Shown here: positions 1 to 12,024 of the stretch, one piece after another
How the letters are laid out: every line of letters begins with the position of its first letter
How positions within the stretch are numbered: the stretch's first letter is position 1
From: Agapanthus africanus
Taxonomy: Eukaryota > Streptophyta > Magnoliopsida > Asparagales > Amaryllidaceae
Direction: 5' to 3'
NCBI GenBank assembly: GCA_030015575.1
Contig: JASDDO010000001.1
Span: 321,131,595-321,195,594 of the forward strand
DNA length: 64,000 bases
Translations under genes and position numbers: made by a program
The notes under the pieces: generated by a model
Databases searched by the model: none
Told to the model about the DNA's origin: nothing
What the model saw: only the letters and a program-made list of their open reading frames with translations

Positions 1-123
1 GAAACTACCCCAAGAACATCACAGTACTCAACAAAATCTGGGCAGAAACAAAATATCAGAGAAATCACAAAACACCAATCTGGACATACTGCAGGAAAAA
101 CGAGTTGACTCCGAGTCGACTCG

Positions 124-170
124 GCTGCGGATCCGCGGCGAAACGCATAGTTTCGCTGCGCTTCCGCGGC
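124..170 (-). other. Paired GC palindromes in the Copia-1 leader
   Basis: Two 16-base GC-rich inverted repeats lie 31 bases apart at 124-139 and 155-170, close to GCCGCGG-TT-CCGCGGC. They sit about 196 bases past the primer site. Copia-3 and Copia-4 have the same pair at nearly the same distance, so this is a conserved leader feature and not chance. A role in RNA dimerisation or packaging is inference. Confidence 0.6.
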
Positions 171-365
171 AGTCTGACCGAGTCACGAGCTCATTTTTCT
201 TGGGTGTCCCTGAAAAAGCCTGCACGTATTTTTAAGGTCCCTGGAAAAAATTTTGGACCAGTTTTTAAAAACGACAGAAAACGTGCATTTTTGACGTATT
301 TTTGCGATTTCTCCGACGATCGAATTTCTAACACTTTGCTAACAAGTTAGTAATGGTTTAGCGAG

Positions 366-378
366 TCTCTGATACCAC
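366..378 (-). promoter_or_regulatory. Primer-binding site of Copia-1 (tRNA-iMet)
   Basis: The minus strand reads TGGTATCAGAG, complementary to the 3' end of plant initiator tRNA-Met. It lies one base inside the LTR edge. It fixes the element's orientation and identifies the adjacent LTR as the 5' copy. Confidence 0.85.
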
Positions 379-2431
379 TGTAAGTCTATGTTACCCATCC
401 CGGTACTTATGGGGAGGAGGAAAAGGTAAAAAAACAAATTTTTATCACAAGGTAACATAGACTAACTTGAGGATCTTTGCTAAACCATTTCTAGCAAACA
501 ACTAGAGGTTATATCTACTATGCTTAGGAGACTATACCTCACGAAAACGGTCCATCGATTCTTCACTCCGTTGCCCTCCTTAACCATGCAAGCTCCGATG
601 ATCGATCCGGAACTTGGTCACCTCCGCGGCCTCCTAGAGTCGAAGACGATCCACCCGAGAGTCTATAGTCTGAGCTCCACCTCAAGCCGAGGTAACTAGA
701 GCAACAAGTATGCTAAGCTTGATGTCCTAGGTGATGTAGAAGAGGAAGATGGATTTGTTTGTCTATTTAGAATCTAATTTGCTCAACACATGAGACTATT
801 AGGAAATGCTAGTGAGGAAGAAGAAGATACAACCATGGGAGCTCTCTTTTGAAGAGAGAGAATGAGAAGAAGATAATGATTCATGAGAAAAATAATTACC
901 ATTCTTTTGTCATGATAAAGTGTGATGGTTACCATTGATTTGACCATTATCATGTCAAATTAAATCCAAGCCAAAAGAAGAGTCTAAAGCTCACAAGAAA
1001 TATCAAAGTCAACAATGGTCAACTAGGTCAAATGGTCAAATGGTCAAAGCAATTAGCCATAACGCAATTATCATTAAAAAGATTAGTAAATATTTTCCTC
1101 ACCTCATAATGGTTTTGACCGAATCAATGGTCAAAACCCTAATGAGGCAACTCCTTCTTCGATCCTCACAACCGTGCATACACACCCGCATCCGCATTCT
1201 GTAGAATGCGAATGCACAAAAGACAAAACTAATCCATCTATACAATACTAGGATCCGGCTTAAACCAAAACCCACTAGTATTGTCTGCCCGAACATCATA
1301 CGCGTACAAGTGCACGTAAGTGATCGTAGACCTGCCGTAAAACTATACGGCCTCTACACCTTTTGCCCAGTGCAGGGAAACTCTCTGTGTGGGACTCTAA
1401 AGACTCGACACTACGCTGGCAGTGGGTTTAACCACAGACCGCAAGCGGCACTAGCTGTACGTAACGGTCCCCAGGTAGATGTCAATAAGAAGGCCGATGA
1501 GGTAAACCCATCCGAACTCCTACTGATCCTGAATGTGACAATCTCCGTACAGTCCGGTCTGTTCGTCTATGAGTATCGCATGTCGGGCCTAGGGGGCGGT
1601 AAACGTCTGACCCCTAATAGCGGTACAAGTCTTGCCGGAGTGTAGCCCAGAACACCCTGAGAAACTACTAGAAACACCACCAGTAAATCTCGCTTGCCCT
1701 GGCCAGGGACTTTGTGTAATGGCTCTCCTAGACACAGCGCGATATCAACCCTCAATTCCGGGAGAGACGAATCCTATCTAACCGCTATCGCCTCCAAGTG
1801 CTTCGGGACTGCACCCAACTACTACCTGTTTACACGACTCCTTTGAGCCGTTGTAGGGTAGTAATCAATGTACAGTGGGAACACACTCGATGCGAAATAG
1901 CAGTGTCAAGTCGACGGACTAAGCTGTACTCCAGTCACCTGGGAACTGTTATCTGACGATAGGTATAGTACCAACCAACAGTTCCCGATGAGTCATGTCC
2001 AGTGTACTCGTAACATAACGAGCACCCGCATACTATCTCCAGTACGACGTATTAATGGCTGTGGGACAGACCATTTCCCCTGCTGGGATGAGAAGCGTAT
2101 ACGCTAGTCTACTCCGGAGTATCGATGCCCCGTCTCGATAATCCTACGACTAGGGACCTGTATAAGGATATGCTTGTAGACTACCCAGCCCCATTAGTGT
2201 GACTGCCATCACAACGCTGGTAATCAAGCAAAAGATCCTAAGGGCTCCACTAATATGTATAAGCGATATGCTAAAAGAAACACATGCACATATTAAAGTA
2301 GAAACAAACCAAGTAGCATACTACCATTTTGAGCAAGACTGTCTATACAACTGTGAATATCCTAAGCTTCCATTAAGTAATATACAAACTAGTATGATAC
2401 AGTAATGGCCTCTAGGGCATATACACTAACA
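379..2431 (-). repeat. 5' LTR of Copia-1 (2053 bp)
   Basis: It reads TGTTAG...CTTACA on the minus strand, with the usual TG/CA ends. It is similar along its length to the LTR of Copia-4 (42921-45084) and to the solo LTR, and is clearly older and more diverged than either Copia-4 LTR. Around 935-1135 it carries several TTGAC/GTCAA motifs, the counterpart of the W-box cluster in Copia-4. The 3' partner LTR is outside the window. Confidence 0.85.
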
Positions 2432-3151
2432 TGTATATATATATTAAAAGGACATTCTTGCTCGACATGATAGTATGATATCTGGTTGTACTTTATCTTG
2501 ACATATTCATTTGATCATTCATCTTACTCATTTGCTATATGTTGATAAAGACCTTAGGATATTTGCTTGACTTCTGAGATTATGATGCAGATCATACTAG
2601 TAGGACATGTTTAGTTTATAAGCATATCCTCGAAATGTTCCTAGTCGTAGGTGTATCGAGATGGGGTATCGATCTAACCCAGGTTAGGAGAGGGTTCGCA
2701 TGATAACTATACCCTACGCTTCGGCAGTAGGATCTATAATATATGAAATGCTATGTACCCGACCAGATGCAGCTTATGCGCTTAGCGTGGTGAGCCGGTA
2801 TCAGTCTAACCCAGGTGAAAACCACTGGACAGCTGTTAAGAACATTCTTAAGTACCTAAGAAGGACTAAAGAACTGTTCCTGGTATTCGGTAATGGGGAC
2901 CTCCAGGTGGAGTCTTTTACCGATTCGAGCTTCCAGAGTGACAAGGATAACGGCAAGTCTGTCTCGGGTTTTGTGTTTACCCTCAATGGAGGGGCGGTCT
3001 GTTGGAAGAGTTCCAAACAGGACACCGTCGTAGACTCGACGATGGAGGCTGAATACATTGCTGCCAACGATGCCGCAAAAGAAGCCGTCGAAATTAAGAA
3101 GTTCATTACTGAACATAAAATGGTTCCATCCATTGTTAACCCAATACCTTT
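2432..3151 (+). mobile_element. Plus-strand copia scrap (LTR piece joined to pol piece)
   Basis: 2432-2673 matches the first part of the LTR subfamily of Copia-2 and Copia-3 in plus orientation (CTTGCTCGACATGATAGTAT and following). It is joined directly to an RT/RNase H piece at 2685-3151. This is a broken remnant that was then cut at 3151/3152 by the LTR of Copia-2. Confidence 0.75.
2685..3151 (+). pseudogene. Copia RT end / RNase H fragment
   Basis: The translation contains the late RT signature YASAVGSIIYEMLCTRPD, SRYQSNPGENHWTAVKNILK, and the RNase H residues FTDSSFQSDKD and MEAEYIAA. These match the same region of Copia-4 (about 50450-50870). Only this part of pol is present. It stops in the conserved NPIP segment, where Copia-2's LTR begins. 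Confidence 0.85.
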
Positions 3152-3766
3152 TGTAGGGATTCTCTAGCACCATGCCTAGGGTTTGGCTTGCATCAAACAT
3201 GCTATAATAAAAATTTAGGGGTGCTAAACAATACCAACCATGAATCGAAATAGAAAGTTAGGATAACAAGAAGTAAGTATCACATATAAGAAATAATCTA
3301 ACATTAAGAGGATAATAATACAACCTTTGTAGACCTCCTCTTGTGACTCCTTGGATCAACTTGGTGTTTGGACCGGTCCGCTTGTGTTCTTCGAAGTCCA
3401 CGACGATCCACCACGGAATACCTTTGCATAAGCTCCTAGCTTCACTTGAACTATATGGAAGTGGAGAAAACAACCTACACTAGTGGGCTAGACTAATATA
3501 GATTGGTGATGTGGGTTTAGATCTCACTTAAAAACCTTTTCCTTTTTTATTCTTCACTCGCTGTCTAAAACCTAGAGAGCTTGAAGGAGGAAGAAGAAGA
3601 AGGAGATAGCTTAGCTTAACATGAGTGAGAATGTCACCATAATCAAACGAGAGAGAGGGTTAGCTCATCCCAAACCATGGTTATAAAATATCTAGATATT
3701 TTGATACTTGAGTTTAAGCAAAACTATAGGCAATTTTATACCCATTTTGCTTTTCTCAATAATCAA

Positions 3767-3802
<36 letters not shown>

Positions 3803-5154
3803 GTTACCATGTGAGTCTTGCATTGCCATCATCAATGTATCATCAACCATGACACATGTATGCTTGCATGTGTGCATCCATATCAACATATACATACACT
3901 CATGCATGCAACATAAAGAAATATGTTTTAATAAATGAGCTAATGGACTTAATATTAAATCAACACTTGATTTAATAACCCGGTCATATCAAATACGATC
4001 TGTCCAATAGTAAACGCCCGATTAAAATACGGTATCAAATACACGTATTTAATTGAGCTTCCGCGCATATCCCATATGCACCCCACATCTTTTCGCCTGA
4101 GCTAGGAAACCCCTTTGTGGGACACTAAGACTCGTCAATATGCTAGCAGTAGGTGGTGATCATATCACATACTCATATACCGTCAGCGACATAAGCTGTA
4201 CGTAACGGCTCCCAGGTATTGAGCAATCAGAAGAAACACAAGCGAACCTGTCAAAACTCCCGTTGAGCCAACTGGCAACACTTACCGTATAGTCCGGTCT
4301 CTTCGTCAGATATGCCGCATATCGAGTCTAAGGATGGTATCGTCGACCCCAATAACTCAATAAATCATGCGGTATATGGCTCATAACAGATCGAGAAACT
4401 ACTGATAACACTTATTAGTAAATCTCATCAGCCCTCGCCAGGGACTTCATGTTATAGCCAATCAAGCATAGCGCAACATCAACCCCCAATACAGAGAGAG
4501 ACGAAACCCTTCCTATCGCTCATTGCCTCCATGTGCCTCGGGACTGTACCCAAAATCCACCTGTTTGCACGACTCAGTAGAGCCGTGGTAGGGTGGAGAT
4601 CAAAGTACAGTGGGAGGACACACAAGACTTTATGACGATCTCGGGTCTACAGACTAACCTGTACCAGTGTCACCTGAGAACTGCTATCCGACGATAGATA
4701 TAATACCATATAGAAGTTCTCGGTGAGTCCGTTCAGTGTACCCAGTCTCCACTGAGCACCAGTATACAGTCTTTGGTGTCACCACACCAATGGACATGGG
4801 ATCATCCATCGCCCATCATATGGGTAAAGTAAAGTATACGCTAGTCTACTCTGGAATATCGATGCCCCGTCTCGATACTCCCACGCCTAGGAACATTTCA
4901 GGATATACTTATAAACTACACATGTCCCACTAGTATGATCTACATCATAATGCCAGTAGTCAAGCAAATATCCTAAGGACTTTATCAATATGTACGAAAT
5001 GAGTAAGATGCATGATCAAATGAACATGTTAAGATAAAGAACAACCAGATAGCATACTATCATGTCGAGCAAGAATGTCCTCTGAATATATATATACACA
5101 AACCGATACATCCACTATCATATAATGGCCTCTAGAGCATACATATATCCATCA
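3152..5154 (-). repeat. 3' LTR of Copia-2 (2003 bp)
   Basis: The low-coordinate edge begins TGTAGGG, as in both Copia-3 LTRs. The high-coordinate edge abuts the polypurine tract complement ATCTCCCACTTGCACTAAGG. It aligns over its length with the Copia-3 LTRs (14639-16829) at clearly lower identity. It carries a private dinucleotide array at 3771-3798. Confidence 0.85.
3771..3798. repeat. (AC)14 microsatellite
   Basis: An uninterrupted AC run inside the Copia-2 LTR. The Copia-3 LTRs lack it, so it expanded after insertion. It creates short open frames of alternating Thr-His and Cys-Val that are not genes. Confidence 0.95.
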
Positions 5155-5175
5155 ATCTCCCACTTGCACTAAGGC
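5155..5175 (-). promoter_or_regulatory. Polypurine tract of Copia-2
   Basis: The minus strand reads CAAGTGGGAGAT directly before the 3' LTR. The same motif is at the equivalent place in Copia-3 (16830-16850) and Copia-4 (51131-51145). Confidence 0.85.
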
Positions 5176-7973
5176 TAATTATTGGCGTATCTCATACCCA
5201 ACATCTCAAAAAGTCGCTCATGCTGTAGCAGAGGGAGGGCCTTGGTGAGTGGATCCACGGTGTTATTCTTTGTATCTACTCTCCGAATCTCGATCTCGCA
5301 GCGATCAACTATCTCCCAGATCAGATGATATCGCCTGAGGATGTGTCTGGATCGCTGATGGGATCTGGGCTCTTTGACCAACGCCATAGCCCCATTATTA
5401 TCACAATATAATGGTATTGGATCAATAATGGTTGGAACTACTCCTAGCTCTGAGGTGAACTTCCTCATCCAGACGACTTCCTTGGCAGCATCATTTACAG
5501 CAATGTACCCAGCTTCCATCGTAGAGTCTGCAACGGTATCCTGTTTAGAACACTTCCACCATACCGCCTCTCCATTGAGGGTAAATACAAACCCTGAGAT
5601 AGATTTGCTGTCATCCTTATCACTCTGGAAGCTCAAATCGGTAAAGGCCTCCATTTGGAGATCCCCGTTACCATACACCAAAAACATTTCTTTAATCCTT
5701 CGTAAGTACTTAAGAATGTTCTTCACAGCTGTTCAGTGATTCTCTCCTAGGTTGGATTGATACCTTCTTACTACACCCAGTGCATAAGCTACATCAGGAC
5801 GTGTACATAACATCGCATACATTATAGATCCTACGGCTGAAGCGTAGGGTATAATACTCATGCGAGCTCTCTCTTCATCAGTCTTTGGGCAAAAGTCCTT
5901 GGAGAGAGTGACTCCATGACAAGCGGATAAGGCACCCTGCTTTGAGTCTTCCATACTAAACCACTTTAGGATGGTGTTAATGTACCTGGTTTGGGACAAT
6001 CCCAACAACTTTAGATCTATCCCTATAGATCTTCATGCCCAGTATGTACGAGGCATCACCCTGGTCCTTCATGGAGAACCTTTGTGATAAGAACAGTTTG
6101 ACCGATTATAGCATAGGAACATCATTTCCTATCAGAAGAATGTCATCCATGTACAATACGAGGAATGTGACAGTACTCCCTACAATCTTCTTATAAACAC
6201 AAGGTTCATCTGGATTTTTGAAAAAATCAAACTCTTTGATGACATCATCAAAACAGATGTTCCAATTCCATGATTCCTACTTTAATTCATAAATGGATTT
6301 AAGCAACCTATATACTTTCCCGCTGCTCCCACTATCAATGAAGCCCTATAGCTGATCCATATAAACACATTCTTCTAAATTAGCATTTAGAATAGCAGTT
6401 TTAACGTCCATCTGCCAGATTTCATAGTTGTAGTGAGCAGCAATAGCAAGTAGGATCCAAATGGATTTAAGCATGGCTACAGTAGAAAAAGTTTCGTCAT
6501 AGTCCAGTCCTGGTCTTTGACGAAATCCTTACGCCACAAGCCTTGCCTTATAGGTCTCCACCTGCCCATCTACACCGATCTTTCTCTTAAAGATCCATTT
6601 GCACCCTATGGTTTTACCTCAGGGGGTACAACATCCAAAATCCATTCTTTGTTGGTGTACATAGACTCCATTTCGGATCTCATGGCATCCAGCCGCTTCA
6701 TAGAGTCACCACTCGTGATAGCATGCTGAAAAATGGTAGGGTCATGATCATCCATGATGCAATCTTCTCCATCACCATTAATGAGAAAACCGTGGTATCT
6801 CTCCGGTAGACGAGAAGTCCTACAAGATCTACGAAGTGGCTGAGATTCATAAGATTCTGTTGCAACATCAGGTTCAACCAAGTCGTCATTTGTAACTTGT
6901 GTCTCTAGAACCTCTTCTAGATCTACCACATTGTCATCAGTATCATTTGGAAAAATTTCATTTTCTACAAATGTGGCATACTGAGAAACAAACACCTTTT
7001 GTTCCTCTTTGTAGTAGAACAGATTTCCAAACGAATGTTTTGGATATCCCACAAATATACATTTAACTGATCGTGTCTCGAGTTTGTCTGGATTCTGCTA
7101 TTTGACAAAAGCCGTACAACCCCAAATCTTAACTTGTTTGAGAGATGGTCTCTTCCCATACCATATCTCATATGGAGTGGTAGACACGGTCTTGGTTGGA
7201 ACTTTGTTCAACAGAAAAGCTGCAGTCTCCAATGCATGCCCCCAAAAGGAGAGGGGTAACTCAGCATCACTCATCATGGATCGTACCATATCTAATAAGG
7301 TACGATTCCGCCGCTCTGACACACTGTTGTGCTGTGGTGTGTAAGGGGGAGTGAGCTGAGAGAGAATCCCATTCTCTTTTAGGAAGTTCGAAATCTCTGT
7401 ACTAAGATACTCTCCACCTCGATCTGATCGAAGTATTTTAATACTCGTTCCTGTTTGTTTTTCTACTTCAAGTTTGTACCCCTTGAATTTCTTGAAAGCT
7501 TCAGACTTATACTTTAATAAAAACTTATGACCGAATCTTGAGAAATCATCAGTAAAAGTAATGAAGTAAGAAAAACCGCCTCTCGCATGTGTAGACATTA
7601 ATCCACATACATCACTATGTATGATGCCCAAGAGCTTTGCAGCTCTTTCTCCGTGTCCAGTAAACGGAGTTTTGGTCATTTTCCCTTTGATACAAGACTG
7701 ACAAGTCGCATAAGATTTATATTCAAAAGGATTTAAATATCCATCTTTATGAAACTTGTTTAGTCTTGTTTCATTAATATAACTAAGTCTACAATGCCAA
7801 AGAAAAGCTTCATTTATATCTGAAAATTTTCTTTTATTTGTGTGTTGTATGTTAAAAACTGTGTGTTGATTTAGGACGTATATCCCGTTATTAAGTGTAC
7901 CAGAACCAATCAACTCTTGATTTAGTTTAATGTTCATAACTTTATGCTGCAATACAAAAATGATATTCTTCAT
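5175..7973 (-). pseudogene. Copia-2 pol (integrase, RT, RNase H)
   Basis: In order, right to left: a GAG-pre-integrase domain (LWHCRLSYINETRL, then CQSCIKGKM); an integrase core with HSDVCG and RSDRGGEYLS, plus the SERRNRTLLDMVRSMMSDAE block; the integrase C-terminal part; RT; and RNase H with DLSFQSDKD and LYCDNNGAMAL. It ends with DPLTKALPLLQHERL near the polypurine tract. In the family these parts make one polyprotein, in the copia order with integrase before RT. It is broken, with several breaks. Confidence 0.9.
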
Positions 7974-9015
7974 TGTCTAACAAAGAAATGGATATTATAT
8001 TACAAAGCATGCTAGGTACAAAATAACATGGGTTCAAAACCAATATACAACCCGACGGCAACTCTAGGTGATACTCTCCCACTGAAACTGCAAGTACATT
8101 GGAATCATTTGCAACTCGGAGAGTTTGATCACCGGTGTTCAAAAATCTGCTATTTCTCAAGCCCTGCACAGAATTGCAGATATAAGAACTCGAACCGGTA
8201 TCCAATACCCAGGAAGCAGAGTTTATAGAAAAACAGTTTTCAGTTACAAAGACACCTGAAGCAGAAGCATCACCATGCTTCTTTTTGTTGAGATCAGCAA
8301 TATACACGACACAATTCTGCTTCCAATGCCCCATCTTCTTGCAATAGAAACATTCTCCTTTTCCCGACTTCTCAACCTTGGATTTGTCTCTTCCTTGTGC
8401 CTTCTTGATTCCACCTTTCGGTTTGGTGGATTTCTTCTTATTCCTTCCCTTGGCTTTGGCTTTTGGGACGGAAGAGGAAGATTGTCCAACAATCAGAGAG
8501 GGGGACTTTGCTTTAAGCGTGCTCTCCGTACTTCTCAACATATTGAGAAGTTCGGGTAGTGACTTCTCCATGCTATGCATGTTGAAGTTCACTATGAATG
8601 GAGCAAAGGCAGAGGGAAGAGACTGTAAAACAATATCAACATTTTGCTCGTTCTCCATTGTCCATCCGAGACCCTCAAGCTCTTCAATAAGAGCTATCAT
8701 CTTCAAAACGTGATCACCTACTGGTGTTCTAAGAGCCTTCAGCATCTGAAACAACTTTCGAGACGCTTCGTATCTCAGGATACGAGATTGCTCCCCATAC
8801 AACTCTTTTGTATGGAGAAAGATGGATTGAACATCCATCTGCTCATGCAGCTTTTGATGTGTATTGTCCATCGATGCAAGCGCGATGCATTTTGCACTAG
8901 CACAGTCAATATCCCACATTTTGCGGATCTCCCTATCCGCAACAGAAGATTCATGGCCTGGGGTGGGAGGGGCTGAGGCAGTGAGGACATATGATACTTT
9001 ATCATATGTGAGCTT
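7942..9015 (-). pseudogene. Copia-2 gag and protease start
   Basis: It encodes a UBN2-type copia Gag: SIFLHTKELYGEQSRILRYE, HVLKMIALIEELEGLG and DIVLQSLPSAFAPFIVNFNM. A Lys-rich stretch follows, then a CCHC knuckle CFYCKKMGHWKQNC and the protease start WVLDTGSSSYIC. It matches Copia-4 gag through most of its length. Homology to the N-terminal part of Gag stops near 9015, at the junction with the opposite-strand leader. Broken. Confidence 0.88.
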
Positions 9016-9320
9016 GTGGAAAAAATCATATCGAGAGTTTCAAACACAACGGAAACTTGCAGATTTAGCATACCTTCTGGAGTGTGGTGACTAGAGTGGC
9101 TTCCATCTAAGTTATCACACAATGATAGTTGGATCCCGATCCCACTGATGAGTAGGATTACTCTTGGGAGATACTTTTCACTTCACAATTAGCTAACCTA
9201 TTATGTGTCTAGAAAGTGTTAACGGGGCTACGCTTCTGCGGAAACAAGGTTTATTTTAATTAGGTTCATGCGAGAGCACGGGGAACCTCCCTCAGAGTAC
9301 CAACACCCACCTGGATAAAC

Positions 9321-11388
9321 TGTGAGGTCCACATTATCTCTCCCGGTACTTTCGGGGTTACGGAAACGGTAAAACGAAAATTTTTCTTGACTAGGTAACA
9401 TAGACCGTACAATACGGATCTTGGCTAAACTACACACTAGCAACCTAACTAGAGAATTATCTACTCGGTTAGGGGTTATATCTCAACTTGAACTCCTTCT
9501 CTTGGACTCCTTGTAGTGGTCGGATGGTTCTTCTCCTCGTCGCCTTCACTTGTCGAAGATGGATCCACCTGAGGGTCTCTACCTTGAGCTTCTTTCTCGA
9601 ACTTGAGAAAACTAAAGTATCCGGCTTGCTAGACCTTCTACCTTAGAGTGAGTAGTGAGTGGCTTTGGGTGTTTTTTTATCTCTAAGGAGATGTTTCTCA
9701 ACTCATGAGAATGTTTCTCCTTGAACTAGAGGAGGAGGAAGAAGAAGAGATGAGAGAGAATGGATATGAGAGAATGAGATAGCTTTTTTTACAACCATAA
9801 CAATATATGTGAATTAATCAAATTAATAATTTTAATCAAATGAAAAAGTTGATGGTTTGTTTGATGAGACCATTATCATTTCACATTAAATGGTTTTTGC
9901 AAAGATCAAAGAGCATCTTTGAAATGTAATGATGATGGTCAATGTTTCAACCATGGTCAACAAGTCAACAACCCTAACCTTGACACAATTTCATTTAATT
10001 AATATTATTAATCGATATTTCACATATTCATTAGGGTTTGGAAAAAGACAACTGTCAACTGTGCATACACACCCGTTCCGAAACCCTAACCCTAATGAAA
10101 ATCCTCTTCCTCCGCCTCAATCAACTGTGCATACACACCCGCATTCGTGTTCCGAGGAAAACGAATACAACGAGATAAAACTAACCCCAAAACATGTACT
10201 AGGATCTGGCTCAAACCAGAGCCCGCTAGTAATGACTGCCCGGACACCAAACGTGCACAAGTGCGCGGATGTGAACGAACCCCGTCGCAAAGCCATGCGA
10301 CCTCTACTCTGTTTTGCCCAAAGACGAATAACCCTCTGTGTGGGACTCTAAAGACTCGACACTACGCTGGCAGTGGGTCCAACCACAGACCGCAAGCGGC
10401 ACTAGCTGTGCGTAACGGCCCCCAGGTAGATGTCGATAAGAAGACGGACGAGGTGAAACCCATCAGAACTCCTACTGAGCCTGTATATGACAATCTCCGT
10501 ACAGTCTGGTCTGTTCGTCTAAGAGTATCGCATGGCGGGCCTAGGGGGTGGCAAACGTCAGTCCCCTAATAGCGGTACAAGTCATGTCGGAGTATAGCCC
10601 AAAACACCCTGAGAAACTACTGGTAACACTACCAGCAAATCTCGCTTGCCCTGGCCAGGGACGACTATGTGTAATGGCTCTCCTAGACACAGCACGATAT
10701 CAACCCCCAATACCGGGAGAGACGAATCCTGTCTAACCGTCACTGCCTCCAAGTGTTTCGGGACTGTACCCAACTACTACCTGTTTGTACGACTCAGTAG
10801 AGCCGTGGTAGGGTAGTAATCAAAGAACAGTGGGAACACACTCGAGGCGAAGTGACAGTGTCAAGTCAGCGGACTAAGCTGTACTCATGTCACCTGGGAA
10901 CTGTTAACTGACGATAGGTATAATAACAACAAACAGTTCCCGACGAGTCCTGTCCAGTGTATTCGTAACCCAACGAGCACCTGCATACGATCTCCAGTAC
11001 GACATACTGATGGCTGTGGGACAGACCATCTCCCCTGCTGGGAAGAGAAGCGTATGCATCAGTCTACTCTGGAGTATCGATGCCCTGTCTCGATAATCCT
11101 ACGACTAGGGACCATAATAAGGATGTGCTTATAGACTACCTAGCCCCCACTAGTGTGATCGCCATCACAACACCGGTAGTCAAGAAAAGATCCTAAGGGC
11201 TCCATCAATATGTTTTGACGATATGTTAAAAGAAACATATACACATATTAAGATAGAAACAAACCAAGTAGCATACTACTATAACGAGCAAGACTGTCGT
11301 AAAACCATATATATATCCCAAGCTTCCAAAATGTATTATACAAACTAATACTATATAATAATGGCATCTAGGGCATACATATCTAACA
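9321..11388 (-). repeat. Solo copia LTR (2068 bp) with TSD TAAAC
   Basis: A single minus-orientation LTR with TG/CA ends, flanked on both sides by TAAAC (9316-9320 and 11389-11393). There is no primer site or polypurine tract beside it. The leader of Copia-5 continues on either side. It belongs to the Copia-1/Copia-4 subfamily. Solo LTRs with an intact target duplication come from recombination between the two LTRs of one element. It has scattered GTCAA motifs (9935-10055) and a single copy of the hairpin that is duplicated in Copia-4. Confidence 0.92.
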
Positions 11389-11530
11389 TAAACGGTTAGC
11401 GAACTTGTAAAGTGTAAATGATCCCGACTAATTCTCCTTTTAAGGTTTGATGGAGAATTCGAGGAAACAGTGGGAGCCATCCTGGTTAGATAAGTTAATA
11501 AACCAATTTAATCTTGCAAGAGCATACGCT

Positions 11531-11566
11531 TAGTGTTTCTTTTCTCTCTCTCTCTCTCTCTGGCAG
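11531..11566 (+). promoter_or_regulatory. Splice-acceptor-like site before Copia-5 gag
   Basis: A long CT-rich tract ends in GGCAG at 11566, only six bases before the gag ATG at 11572. Copia-4 (47147-47170) and Copia-3 (20122-20146, minus) have an equivalent tract and CAG in the same place. Calling it a 3' splice site of a leader intron is inference. Confidence 0.5.
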
Positions 11567-11571
11567 CAACC

Positions 11572-12024
11572 ATGACGGGACTTAAACTACTACTTGAAAA
11601 AATACGCTGACTGGGCCAAACTATAAAGATTGGCTGAGGAACGTCAACATTGCACTTACTTATGACAAAATAGCATACGTCTTCACCAGTACTGCTCCCT
11701 CTGTCCCAGGACCGGACTCCTCAATTGCGGACATCGAGGTCTGCAAAATGTAGGACATGGATTGCAAGAAAGCTAAGTGCATCGTGCTGGCGTCCAAGAA
11801 TAATGAACTCCAGAAGGAGCACGAGAATATGGACATCAAATCCATTTTTCTCCATTACAAGGATTTGTATGGAGAGCACTCTCGTATCGCAAGGTACGAG
11901 ACCTCAAGGAAATTATTCCGGATGAGGTTAGCTCCCGGATCACCTGTAGAAAAACACATTCTAAAGATGATCAGTCTCATTGAGGAACTCACAAACCTGG
12001 GATGCGTGTTAGAGAACGAGTTAT
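11572..12024 (+). pseudogene. Copia-5 gag, N-terminal half
   Basis: It starts at an ATG after the CT tract (MTGLKLLLEK-type start, as in Copia-4). It continues with KAKCIVLASKNNELQKEHEN, SIFLHYKDLYGEHSRIARYE and HILKMISLIEELTNLG. It ends where the chromovirus LTR begins, in the segment equivalent to FESELYTDLVLQ of Copia-4. Broken. Confidence 0.85.

Larger units (their letters stand above)
1..2431 (-). mobile_element. Copia-1: Ty1/copia element, 5' LTR and leader only
   Basis: A minus-strand Ty1/copia element enters from the left edge. Reading right to left there is an LTR (2431 to 379), a primer-binding site complementary to initiator tRNA-Met, and about 365 bases of untranslated leader. 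The coding part would lie to the left, outside the window. The LTR start resembles those of Copia-4 and of the solo LTR at 9321-11388 (TGTTAGTGTATATGCCCTAG type), so these three form one subfamily. No coding region is visible here, so its state cannot be judged. Confidence 0.85.
3152..9020 (-). mobile_element. Copia-2: Ty1/copia element, incomplete
   Basis: A minus-strand element. From right to left it has gag (9015-7942), pol in the order PR, INT, RT, RNase H (7973-5175), a polypurine tract, and a 3' LTR (5154-3152). The 5' LTR and leader are not present: at about 9020 the sequence switches to a copia leader in the opposite orientation. The element is broken, with on the order of ten breaks. 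Protein motifs resemble the Angela/Tork (BARE-1-like) group. It is older than Copia-3, judged by its poorer match to the shared LTR consensus. Confidence 0.85.
9021..12024 (+). mobile_element. Copia-5: 5' part of a plus-strand copia element
   Basis: Leader sequence similar to the Copia-4 leader (compare 46713-47182) runs from about 9021 to 9320. It is interrupted by a solo LTR, resumes at 11394, and is followed by gag from 11572. At 12024/12025 it is cut by the chromovirus, so the rest would lie beyond 64000. Its own 5' LTR is not present: at about 9020 it abuts Copia-2 in reverse orientation. It is the outermost layer of the nest and therefore its oldest member. Confidence 0.8.

Noticed and set aside
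3692-3938. Frames with His-Thr or Val-Cys runs on both strands
   Set aside because: They come from the (AC)n microsatellite in the Copia-2 LTR.
6517-8976. Several plus-strand frames of 60-110 codons
   Set aside because: They are shadows of the minus-strand Copia-2 gag-pol.
10085-10095. CCCTAACCCTAA, a telomere-like run
   Set aside because: Under two units of the plant telomere repeat inside a solo LTR; no longer array nearby.
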